5,744 nt of DNA from DATGLW01 sp035293965 (GCA_035293965.1 DATGLW010000124.1:1-5744), one strand, 5' to 3'. Shown: positions 1 through 5,744, counted from the first letter of the stretch. The notes: a model not told the origin generated them from the sequence alone. Numbers and translations are program-made.

Positions 1-111
1 GCATGGCGAATCGAGTACAACATGGAGCGGCCCCACGGCTCGCTCGGCTGGCGATCGCCGGCCGAGTTCGCCGAAGAGTGGCTCAGCAGATACCAGCTAC
101 AGCTCGCATAG
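1..111 (+). CDS. IS3-family transposase (OrfB), C-terminal end, partial
   Basis: Frame 1 is open from the first base to TAG at 109-111 and gives 36 residues. They include WRIEYNMERPHGSLGW followed by RSPAEFAEEW. This is the typical C-terminus of the integrase core of IS3-family OrfB transposases, where a YN..RPH.SLG..(T/S)PAEFA pattern closes the rve domain just after the catalytic Glu. The protein would act as the DDE recombinase of an IS3 element. The catalytic Asp and Glu residues lie upstream of the window and cannot be checked. A probable element end follows within 30 bp. Family assignment is firm; the subgroup is not determined. Nothing shows whether the full copy is functional. Confidence 0.85.
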   Translation, partial: AWRIEYNMERPHGSLGWRSPAEFAEEWLSRYQLQLA

Positions 112-114
112 CGC

Positions 115-140
115 GTGGACCATCAAGCGGGGTCCGGTCA
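115..140 (+). repeat. Probable right terminal inverted repeat of the IS3-family element
   Basis: Just after the transposase stop, the sequence ends in GCGGGGTCCGGTCA. Read inward from the tip this is TGACCGGACCCCGC. IS3-family elements characteristically begin TG and end CA, with imperfect GC-rich terminal repeats placed a few tens of bases after the orfB stop, so the CA at 139-140 is a good candidate for the element boundary. The matching left end is outside the window, so neither the repeat nor a target duplication can be confirmed. Confidence 0.5.
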
Positions 141-173
141 ATGGCGGTGTTCGAAGCCCCATTCGCCCAGACA

Positions 174-180
174 AGGAGGG
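174..180 (+). promoter_or_regulatory. Ribosome binding site of the IS1380 transposase
   Basis: AGGAGGG lies 10 bases before the ATG at 191. It is the only strong Shine-Dalgarno sequence near the transposase, and it supports 191 rather than the internal ATG at 315 as the ancestral start. That in turn implies that the N-terminal segment read in frame 191 belongs to the gene. Confidence 0.6.
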
Positions 181-190
181 CACGTCCGAG

Positions 191-1571
191 ATGCAAGTTA
201 CCAGCACGCGTCGCGTAGCGGTGGAACCTGGTGGCGACCAGGTCGTCTCCCACGTCGGTTTGCACGCCCTCGGCCGCTTCGCCGACGTGATCGGGCTCGG
301 AGCGGCGCTCTCTGATGCTGTCGCGCCGAGATCGGCGCGCCTTCCCCCTCCACGACCGGGGCAAGGTGGTGCTCCAGGCGATGTTGATGCTCGCCGGGGG
401 CGGCGAGAGCTGTGCCGACATCGAGCACCTGCGCGCCGAGGCCGCGCTCTTCGACGAGGTCCCCTCCGACTCGACGCTCTATCGCACCTTGACCAAGGAC
501 CTGGGCTCCGAGAACCTCGCCGCGCTGAAGGAAGCGTTCGCGGCCGTGCGCGCCGACGTCTGGCGCCGGGCCAAGCTCACCAAGGGATCGGGCCCGCTCA
601 CGCTCGACATCGATGCCAGCCTCGTCGAGATCCATTCGGAGCACAAGGAGGGTACGGGCCCCAACTTCAAGGGGGGCTTCGGCTTCCATCCGATGGGCTG
701 CTTCGTCGACGGCACCGGCGAGGCGCTCTCGATGCTGCTGCGTCCGGGCAATGCGGGGGCCAACGACGCCGAGGACCACCTGGCCGTCCTCGACGAAGCC
801 ATCGCCCAGCTACCCGAGGAGATCGCGGCGGGACACCGCGACGACTCGGTGGCCGCAGAGGTCCGCCGCCAGATCGTCGTGCGCACCGACAGTGCCGGGG
901 CCACCTACGACTTCGTGTGGGGCTGCTTCGACCGCAACGTCGGCTTTTCGGTCACGGCGCGCACAACGGCCCAGGTCCAAGCCGCAATCTCCTACCTCGC
1001 TGGCGACGAGCATCACGACCGGTGGAAGCGGGCCCGGTGCCAAGACGGCAGGCATCGCAAGGGTGCCGCGGTGGCCGAGGCCACCGCGCTGGTCGACCTC
1101 TCGGAGTGGCCGCCCCGCACGCGCCTGATCATCCGGCGCGAGCCGCTGCACCCGGGCGCCCAGCAGAGCCTGTTCCCGAGCCTCGAGTACCGCTACTGGG
1201 GCCACTACACCGACCAGACCGGCAGTCCCGTCTCGCGCGACGTCTTCCACCGTGCCCATGCCCATGTCGAGGACCACCTTCAGCGGCTCAAGGACTCGGG
1301 CCTGTTGCGGTTTCCCTTCCGCGACCTCGAGGCCAACCGAGCGTGGCTGGCCCTCGTGTGCATGGCGGCCGATCTGGTGCGCTGGTTCCAGATCCTGTGC
1401 TTGCGCGCGGACCTCGCCCGTGCCGAGCCCAAGGCCCTGCGCTGGCGGATCTTCCACGCGCCCGCTCGTCTCGTGCGTTCCGGACGCTCGAGCATTCTTC
1501 GGATCCTCGATGCCTGGCCCGATGCCGAAGACCTCTTGTTCGCCTACGGGCGCATCGCGCTCATCACCTGA
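191..1571 (+). pseudogene. IS1380-family DDE transposase, frameshifted near the N-terminus
   Basis: The gene encodes the recombinase that cuts and joins the element ends. The frame from ATG 191 supplies VVSHVGLHALGRFADVIGLG and then ALSDAV, the usual IS1380 N-terminal helical region. The rest, from about RRDRRAF and HDRGKVVLQAMLMLAGGG onward, is in the frame containing ATG 315 and ends at TGA 1569-1571. Joining them needs a +1 shift around 320-338. Numbered from ATG 315, the likely catalytic residues are all present: D98/D100 (LDIDAS), D192 (VVRTDSAGATYDF) and E319 (AHAHVEDHLQRLKDSG). The C-terminal AADLVRWFQILCL block is typical of the family. The joined product would be about 460 residues, normal for IS1380. 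A shorter 418-residue protein could start at 315 but would lack the N-terminal segment. The cause may be an inactivating indel, a sequencing error or, less likely, programmed frameshifting. The family call is firm. Confidence 0.85.
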
Positions 1572-1762
1572 GGGACGTCAGCACCCCGCGGTGTGGCGAA
1601 CCCTTGGTCGAGCGCGCCCCGATGTCAGCATCAGCAAGCGGTCCTCGACAGCTGCTCGCTCTGACGCGCCCTGCGGCTCGCCGCCGCCGTCCGGCGGTAC
1701 TTGGAATACCACGTTCACGGCAGATTTGAGGACCTCAACGACCCTCACCCGCGGTTTCGTGA
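1572..1762 (+). other. Non-coding 3' tail of the IS1380 element
   Basis: No supported gene lies between the transposase stop and the downstream gene fragment. The stretch contains a short GC hairpin at 1684-1697 (CCGCC, loop GTCC, GGCGG) without a following T tract, so it is at most a weak terminator. The probable IS right tip begins near 1751. A codon-biased alternate frame stays open through here to 1729, but it is only a shadow of the transposase. Confidence 0.45.
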
Positions 1763-2137
1763 ATGATCGAAGCTAGCGGGCGGGGTTTTGGGTATATCGT
1801 GTATCCACCTCGCGATGACGGGAAGGCCACATACAACGAAGGCTACCTGTTCGAGGGTGATGGGCAGTTGATCCCGGCAAGGGTCGTCGAGGCGCCTTGG
1901 TTGCACACCCTGCAGCCGAGTGGCGAGGATGTATCGGTTGTCCTTGAGACGGAGGGTGGAACCACTAGGGTCCAAGGAGTGTCGATCCTCTCCACGTTCT
2001 CTGGAGTGATTGAAGGGATCGGGAGCCCGGTGCTCCAGCAGGCGATCACTCGGTACACCTGGGACGGCGAGACCGCCAACGGCATGATGGAGCGGTCTAC
2101 CAGAGCCGACCTCGTCAGCCGTCCTGGCGCTGCGTAG
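1763..2137 (+). pseudogene. C-terminal remnant of a CrtC/AttH-like (DUF7064/7065-type) protein, truncated by the IS
   Basis: The open frame gives 124 residues. It starts with an ATG that probably lies in the IS1380 tip, immediately after an in-frame TGA (1760-1762). The recognisable protein begins at about GRGFGYIVYPP and runs through EGYLFEGDGQLIPARVVEAP and a final RYTWDGETANGMMERS. Alternating beta-strand patterns and the closing R(Y)xWDGE..xGMxERS motif recall the C-terminal half of lipocalin-like beta-barrel proteins related to hydroxyneurosporene synthase/AttH, annotated as DUF7064/DUF7065 and often found in actinobacterial catabolic clusters. That assignment is from memory and moderate. 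There is no signal peptide or complete fold, and no Shine-Dalgarno sequence before the ATG, so a functional product is unlikely. The GC content is visibly lower than in the IS. Its last 23 bases overlap the convergent DUF1232 gene. Confidence 0.5.
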
Positions 2138-2573
2138 TGCCAGGAGGGTGACCCTCGGTAGCGTCGCCCTTCCCGAGGAGCCGGCTGAGGGATGCTTCGT
2201 CTCCCGGCCAAAGCTCCGCCACCGCGTCCCGGGGCAGGAGCCGGCAGCAGTACCGCAACGCCAGAGTGACCACCAAGACGTCATCGAGCTGGCCGATGAC
2301 CGGCAAGAAATTTGGAAGGAGCTGGACCGGCGACAGCAAGTATCCGAGCGCGGCAGCCAGCACGGCGCGAGCTCGCCAGGGCAGACGCCGGTCGGCCCGC
2401 ACGCGGCGCAGCAGGACGACACAGTTGGCGCCGAATGTGAACGCGTCGCGGCTTCGCCCTGGCGGCAGCCGTCGGGCGAGTGTGAGGGTGCCGATACTGA
2501 CCAGTACGACGACAGCCAGTCCCGCGGCGGCGGACGCGAGCCAGGGCACGAGGGTCGCGGCTCCTCCCGTCAT
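2115..2573 (-). CDS. DUF1232 (YkvA-type) membrane protein
   Basis: The 152-residue protein has an N-terminal hydrophobic segment (about residues 6-28, LVPWLASAAAGLAVVVLVSI), a basic patch rich in Arg, and the DUF1232 core. The core runs RRVRADRRLPWRARAVLAAA then LGYLLSPVQLLPNFLPVIGQLDD. The YLLSP.(D/Q)L.P.F.P..G.LDD pattern is diagnostic of this small family, whose biochemical function is unknown; members are membrane-associated. I chose ATG 2573. A longer in-frame TTG start at 2621 would add 16 residues, but it has no better ribosome site and would put a polar stretch before the membrane segment. Neither start has a clear Shine-Dalgarno sequence. The gene lies 115 bp downstream of the amidohydrolase on the same strand, so co-transcription is possible. 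Its 3' end overlaps the truncated plus-strand gene by 23 bp. Confidence 0.8.
   Translation of the reverse strand: MTGGAATLVPWLASAAAGLAVVVLVSIGTLTLARRLPPGRSRDAFTFGANCVVLLRRVRADRRLPWRARAVLAAALGYLLSPVQLLPNFLPVIGQLDDVLVVTLALRYCCRLLPRDAVAELWPGDEASLSRLLGKGDATEGHPPGTTQRQDG
2122..2156. terminator. Hairpin pair at the convergent 3' ends
   Basis: TCCTGGCGCT (2122-2131) pairs with AGTGCCAGGA (2136-2145), leaving a four-base loop GCGT. This is a 10-bp stem with one G-U pair in plus-strand RNA and one C-A mismatch in minus-strand RNA. It contains the TAG stop (2135-2137) of the plus-strand fragment. A second perfect dyad, GAGGGT-G-ACCCTC, follows at 2144-2156. There is no U tract on either side, so this is an unconventional terminator at best. 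Its position between two converging genes is the main argument. Part of it lies inside the DUF1232 coding region. Confidence 0.3.
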
Positions 2574-2643
2574 GGTGATCGGATACGGCGAGGACGAGCT
2601 GGCGCATCGGTAGGCCCGCAACCCGAATCGTACAGCCGAGACC

Positions 2644-2669
2644 GCGCGGGGTCGAAGTCCTCCCCGTGC
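2644..2669 (-). terminator. Possible weak hairpin downstream of the amidohydrolase
   Basis: GCGCGGGG (2644-2651) faces CCCCGTGC (2662-2669) across a ten-base loop. On the minus strand, the relevant one, the stem has one A-C mismatch and no T tract follows it. It lies about 20-45 bp beyond the amidohydrolase stop and before the DUF1232 start. It could attenuate transcription between the two genes or be chance in GC-rich DNA. Confidence 0.2.
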
Positions 2670-2688
2670 CGGCGAGCGCGGTCCTCGG

Positions 2689-3723
2689 TCAGAGCGAGTA
2701 GAGCCGTCGCGCGTTCCTCGCTGCGATCTTGGAAAGAGTGTCTGTCGACAGGCCCGATTGCCTGCTCAGAATCGCCACGCTGTCCGGAAACTTGCAGTCG
2801 AAGTGTGGGTAGTCGGACGCGTAGATGATCTGGTCACTCCCGAGGGCATCCACCATGTAGGCGAGGTGCCCCTCGTCGGGCTCGCAGGAGAAGAAGCAGT
2901 TGCCCGACAGGAGGTACTCGGAAGGCTCGCACTCGAGGATCTCGGACTCCTCGTGGAGGTCCTCGTAGGCCTCATCGAGCCTCTCGATGTAGTACGGCAT
3001 CCAGCCGATGCCCGACTCGAGAAAGGCGACCTTCAACGTGGGGTGACGGGCGAGCACTCCACCGAGAGCGAAGTCTCCCATGGCAACCATCTGCTGGAAG
3101 GGGTGGCACATCGCGTAGAAGCGGGACGTGCCCGCGAACGTCTCCGCCGAGATCTTCGGCGGGCACGTATGGCGGCTGCCGTGCACGGCGACCGGCTTCC
3201 CCAGCTCTTCCAGGACGTCCCAGAGCGGGTCGAACTCCCGATCCGAAAGGTGCACGTCGTCTCCTACGTAGGGCTGCACCATAACGCCGCACGCGCCGAG
3301 CTCGGTGATGGCGCGCCGCGCCTCTGCCGCCGCGGCAGCCGCATCGCGCATCGGTACGAGCGCGACGGCCCTCAGTCGTCCCCCTCCCTCTTCGCGATAG
3401 GTTGCAGCGAACCAGTCGTTGTAGGCGCGGCAGGCCGATGCGCTCGACGCGGGATCGGGAAAGTCCGACACGCCGAGTAACGGCGTGGGATAGTTGACGG
3501 ACACGTCGATTCCCTCGGCGTCCATGTCTTGGAGCCTCCACGAAGGATCACGCTCTCCCTTTGGGCTCCTCGGGCTCAGGCCCCTGCCTACGCTGAGTCC
3601 CTGAGCGAGAAGATTTTCAATGCCCTCGGTGGCGGTGCCCTCCCAGCCGAAGCGCTCCAAGTCCGTTCGCATTTCCATGACGTGACCATCACTATCAACT
3701 ACATCGAAACCGAACCGTCCCAT
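2689..3723 (-). CDS. ACMSD-like amidohydrolase (amidohydrolase family 2)
   Basis: This is a complete 344-residue protein of the metal-dependent TIM-barrel family (Amidohydro_2), which includes aminocarboxymuconate-semialdehyde decarboxylase and related aromatic-acid decarboxylases and hydrolases. Expected motifs are in order: VDSDGHVME near the start (D12 and H14 in place of the usual HxH metal pair), H181 in VAVHGSRH, the H207 region (MCHPFQQMVAMGDFALGGVL), ARHPTLKVAFLESGIGWMPY (residues 225-244), and D304 in IIYASDYPHFD, the usual catalytic/metal Asp. Length is normal for the family. Start ATG 3723 follows GAGGTGA at 3729-3735, an excellent Shine-Dalgarno match, and puts the metal motif near residue 10. 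The frame is open further upstream but that part lacks homology-like features. There is no signal peptide, so it should be cytoplasmic. It probably hydrolyses or decarboxylates a small carboxylated intermediate; the substrate cannot be told from sequence. It is divergent from the substrate-binding-protein gene. Confidence 0.85.
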   Translation of the reverse strand: MGRFGFDVVDSDGHVMEMRTDLERFGWEGTATEGIENLLAQGLSVGRGLSPRSPKGERDPSWRLQDMDAEGIDVSVNYPTPLLGVSDFPDPASSASACRAYNDWFAATYREEGGGRLRAVALVPMRDAAAAAAEARRAITELGACGVMVQPYVGDDVHLSDREFDPLWDVLEELGKPVAVHGSRHTCPPKISAETFAGTSRFYAMCHPFQQMVAMGDFALGGVLARHPTLKVAFLESGIGWMPYYIERLDEAYEDLHEESEILECEPSEYLLSGNCFFSCEPDEGHLAYMVDALGSDQIIYASDYPHFDCKFPDSVAILSRQSGLSTDTLSKIAARNARRLYSL

Positions 3724-4054
3724 TCCCTTCACCTCGCATCCCGTAGTGGCTAGTGGGGTGACCGCCCGCGGCGAAACGCCTACCCGGAGACCACCGTCCG
3801 TCTCACGAGTTTCGGCTGTGCCTTCGAGCAAAACAGCGTGGCGCGACGAGCCAGTTCTACCGGTCGGCTGCCTGCTGCGTCCAGAAGAAACTCCGTATGG
3901 ATCCGATAGGAAAACACTATGGGATTGAGAGAACGTGGCCGGTCCTGTCGACCACGGGGCATAGGCAGAGGCTATCAATGCGATTGGAATTTCCTTTTCG
4001 ACTTTGCGGTGCCTCCCGGATACGATGCGCGAACGGCAGATGAGGGGATCGAGC
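3724..4054. other. Divergent intergenic region
   Basis: These 331 bp separate the minus-strand amidohydrolase from the plus-strand substrate-binding-protein gene and must hold both promoters. No gene is supported here on either strand. At the edges are the amidohydrolase ribosome site (3729-3735) and the substrate-binding-protein ribosome site (GAGGGG, 4042-4047). A weak promoter-like pair, TTCGAC (3997-4002) and TACGAT (4021-4026) with 18-base spacing, could serve the plus-strand gene, but it is not strong enough to annotate on its own. Two related dyads lie at 3906-3975. Confidence 0.5.
3906..3975. promoter_or_regulatory. Two similar 15-bp dyads, possible operator pair
   Basis: ATAGGAAAACACTAT (3906-3920) and ATAGGCAGAGGCTAT (3961-3975) share the form ATAGG-N6-CTAT, with ATAG and CTAT as inverted half-sites. 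Their starts are 55 bp apart, about five helical turns, so a dimeric regulator could contact both on nearly the same face. They lie 80-150 bp upstream of the substrate-binding-protein start, inside the divergent promoter region. No regulator gene is visible in the window. The half-sites are only 4 bp, so chance is possible. Confidence 0.25.
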
Positions 4055-5605
4055 ATGCCGTCGAAGCAGCATCAGGAAATGCGTCACGCGAAGGTGAGCG
4101 GGGCACCCGGCAGACGGGCAGGACAGGGACCCGGGATGTGGCCGCTCACTACTGGGATGATTGCCCTGGCGATCCTCGCAGGGAGCGTGCAGTTCGCTCC
4201 AGGCCGAGCCAGTGCTGCGTCGGCGCCGTCCAAGTCGGACGGCGTTGTTCGCATTGCGACTCCGCTGGGTACGGGCGCTGAACCGGTCTTCTTCGACGTC
4301 ACCCTGTCCCACGTCCCGACGGTCCAAGATGCGTGGGACATGGCGATTTACGGCACCCTCCTCAGGACAACTGCGAACGGCGGCTATGTTCCTGAGCTCG
4401 CGACGAGAGCGACCATCGTCGATCCTCAGACGATCGATATCCAACTCCGCAAGGGTGTGGTCTTCTCGGATGGCGAACCATTTACGGCGAACGCCGTCAG
4501 AGCAGGCCTCTTGCACAACCGAAACGCCAAGCAACTTGGTGGGTTTTAACCTACATTGCAGGACATCCTCGCTATTGACATTGATAGTCCTACCAGTCTT
4601 ACGATTCACCTCTCCCAACCGGTGGCCGGTGCCTTCTACCCACTCCTCGCGGGCCAAGAGAGTTTCATCGTTGCTCCTTCTCAGCTGCGAGGGGCCGAAG
4701 CTGCCATCAACGAGGCACCTATCGGCGCCGGGGCATTCAGACTGAAGCAGTACGTCCCGAACCAGGAGATACAACTCGTTCGCAATCCGAGATATTGGGA
4801 TGCGAAGGACATTCACCTTAAGGAACTCGACTTGGTCAATGCTCAGGCGGGCGCCCAAAGCGTCAATGCACTCGAATCAGGGCTCGCCGATGTGGCTCAA
4901 ATTCCGCTCGCCGATCTCCGCGCCGTCCAGTCGACGTCTGCCTATCATATCACGGTGATCTCCTCCCAAACCCAGAAGCTCTGGATGCCGACCTGCAAGC
5001 TAACTGGACCACTTAGCAATGCTCAGGTTCGCCAGGCGCTGAACTTTGCCATAGATCGAAGGGCGATCAATGATGCGGTGCTCGATGGCAAGGGAGAACC
5101 CGAATGGGCATTGTGGCCCAAGAGCTCAATCTATTTTCCCGAGAGTCTGAACGATTACTATGCGTTCAACTTGCGAAAAGCTCGACGTCTCTTGGTCACA
5201 GCTGGGTACCGTAGTGGCTTCCATGTCGGGCTGATCATCGGACCAGGCGATCCGACCGTCGAAAAGACTGCTGAGATCATTCAGGCCGAGTGGAGGCAGA
5301 TCGGCGTAGAGGCGAATATTATTTCGGATCCGAACGCCACTACAGATGCCTATATTCGCCACACTGCTCCCCTCTATCTCATCTCTTCGAGCCGAGGTGG
5401 TCTTGCCAGTATAAACGGACCATATCGACCTGGTGACATAGGGGATATGTGCAACTACGACAGCCCACACCTCGACGCGATGTTGAATCAGCTAGATATG
5501 CTTACTCCGGGTACCCCGAAGGACGTGTCGATCTGGAAGGCCGCGCAAGAGTTCGTCACCAAGAAAGCCCTGGCGATCCAGGTTGACTTCGTTCCGGTGG
5601 TCTTC
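4055..5605 (+). pseudogene. ABC transporter substrate-binding protein, family 5 (peptide/nickel type), with in-frame stop and lost C-terminus
   Basis: The intact protein would be a secreted solute receptor delivering peptides or similar small molecules to an ABC importer. ATG 4055 follows GAGGGG by 7 bases. Residues 1-27 are polar and basic, about 28-48 are hydrophobic (MWPLTTGMIALAILAG), and RASAASA at 51-57 offers a signal peptidase I site; no lipobox Cys is seen. Family-5 features follow: DGVVRIATP, RKGVVFSDGEPFTANAV, then after the stop PIGAGAFRLKQYVPNQEI from residue 222, LVRNPRYWD, and VRQALNFAIDRRAI from residue 325. Codon 165 (4547-4549) is TAA, and the same frame continues without any other stop to the window end, so the lesion is a nonsense change and not a frameshift. 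Homology ends around VDFVPVVF (5582-5605), probably a few tens of residues short of the normal C-terminus. No permease or ATPase genes of the transporter are in view. Confidence 0.85.
4547..4549 (+). other. In-frame TAA interrupting the substrate-binding-protein gene
   Basis: The frame reads AKQLGGF-stop-PTLQDILAIDIDSPT. Family-like sequence continues in the same frame on both sides, so a single substitution of a sense codon explains it. The preceding bases are GGGTTT, giving a TTTT run across the stop, a place where base-calling errors are possible, but an indel there would break the frame, which is intact. Translation would stop after 164 residues, before most of the ligand-binding lobes. 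Confidence 0.8.
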
Positions 5606-5744
5606 CGCCAGGCTCACCAAGAGGCCGTCGCCCGGATCTCGTTCTGCATCGTCGAGTCGGCGATGGGGGTGGTGACCGGGGACGTCGGGGCGGGAAAGAC
5701 GGTGGCCGTCCGGGCGGCGGTGACCGGCCTCGACCCCTCACGGC
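5606..5744 (+). pseudogene. Transposon-type AAA/ExeA-like ATPase, N-terminally truncated, running off the window
   Basis: The frame continues from the substrate-binding protein without a stop and becomes AHQEAVARISFCIVESAMGV followed by VTGDVGAGKTVAVRAAV and TGLDPSR. GDVGAGKT (5678-5701) is a Walker A P-loop. The H.EA.ARI....E...GV.TG(E/D)VG.GKTVAVRAA pattern belongs to the ExeA-like AAA ATPases that accompany IS and Tn transposases (helper ATPases of TniB/IstB type). Such proteins normally have about 30 more residues before this block (an FG.T..PF-like start). I saw none of that in any plus frame upstream, so the gene lacks its start. Hand-counted GC is 68% at 5641-5700 against 47% at 5401-5460, which marks different origins. 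The Walker B and later motifs lie beyond the window. Confidence 0.75.

Larger units (their letters stand above)
141..1775 (+). mobile_element. IS1380-family insertion sequence, left end uncertain
   Basis: This element has one transposase gene (191-1571), a short leader and about 190 bp of trailing non-coding sequence. The probable right end is at about 1751-1775, where GCGGTTTCGTGAATGATCGA is followed by CTAGCGGG. IS1380-type elements of actinobacteria often end in a GAAT.AT...CGGG-like tip, but this is from memory and the exact boundary is inferred. I found no convincing inverted copy of that tip between 112 and 190. Either the left end was lost or displaced by the adjacent IS3 element, or the repeats are too diverged to see by eye. 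Downstream, the element abuts the headless gene fragment at 1763-2137, which fits insertion into that gene. Confidence 0.6.

Noticed and set aside
810..1457. Minus-strand open frame of 215 residues inside the transposase
   Set aside because: Antisense shadow of a high-GC coding region, with low-complexity composition and no recognisable motif.
191..1729. 512-residue plus-strand open frame through the transposase
   Set aside because: Only its first 40 or so residues resemble a transposase. The rest is a Pro/Arg/Gly-rich out-of-frame reading of the true DDE transposase frame, kept open by high GC.
2758..3480. Plus-strand open frame of 240 residues opposite the amidohydrolase
   Set aside because: It is an antisense shadow. 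The minus strand has full conserved amidohydrolase motifs and a good ribosome site.
4004..4054. Upstream TTG or ATG starts for the substrate-binding protein
   Set aside because: They lack a ribosome site as well placed as GAGGGG before ATG 4055, and they would only lengthen an already long leader.
3724..4056. N-terminal extension of the amidohydrolase to 455 residues
   Set aside because: The extra 111 residues have no family resemblance, and GAGGTGA is correctly spaced for ATG 3723.
4530..4560. Frameshift in the substrate-binding-protein gene at the TTTT run
   Set aside because: Sequence before and after TAA 4547-4549 is in the same frame, so a substitution fits and an indel does not.
3917..4858. 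Minus-strand open frame of 313 residues opposite the substrate-binding-protein gene
   Set aside because: It lies antisense to clear family-5 substrate-binding sequence, its composition is rich in Arg and Ser, and no domain is recognisable.
1..5744. CRISPR arrays, tRNA or rRNA genes, riboswitches
   Set aside because: I saw no regularly spaced repeats, no cloverleaf-like segments and no known RNA signatures on reading both strands by eye.

Overview
This looks like high-GC actinobacterial DNA (probably Actinomycetota). I infer this from codon use and GC content, from IS3- and IS1380-type transposases of actinobacterial character, and from a YkvA-like DUF1232 protein. The window opens inside one mobile element and closes inside another, as a contig broken at repeats would. 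Nothing fixes genus or species.

Layout. Positions 1-140 hold the last codons and probable right end of an IS3-family element. Positions about 141-1775 hold an IS1380-family element. Its transposase keeps the DDE residues but needs a +1 frame change near its N-terminus to be read in full. Directly after it, 1763-2137 is the C-terminal remainder of a protein whose front part is missing, probably a CrtC/AttH-like beta-barrel of the DUF7064/7065 kind. Two minus-strand genes follow: a DUF1232 small membrane protein (2115-2573), whose 3' end overlaps the fragment tail to tail, and upstream of it an intact ACMSD-like amidohydrolase (2689-3723). A 331-bp divergent intergenic region (3724-4054) carries two similar 15-bp dyads. 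It leads to a plus-strand family-5 (peptide/nickel type) ABC transporter substrate-binding protein (4055-about 5605). That gene is broken by one in-frame TAA and loses its C-terminus where the reading frame passes directly into a transposon-type AAA/ExeA-like ATPase with a Walker A motif (about 5606-5744).

How it fits together. The stretch 1770-5605 looks like the remains of a small catabolic or uptake cluster: secreted solute-binding protein, amidohydrolase/decarboxylase, and a lipocalin-like accessory protein. It is bordered and eroded by insertion sequences. Only the amidohydrolase and the DUF1232 gene look intact. I did not find a convincing new biological system. The observations most worth checking are the in-frame substrate-binding-protein/ATPase junction (real rearrangement or assembly chimera), the paired dyads in the divergent promoter region, and the two coding lesions.
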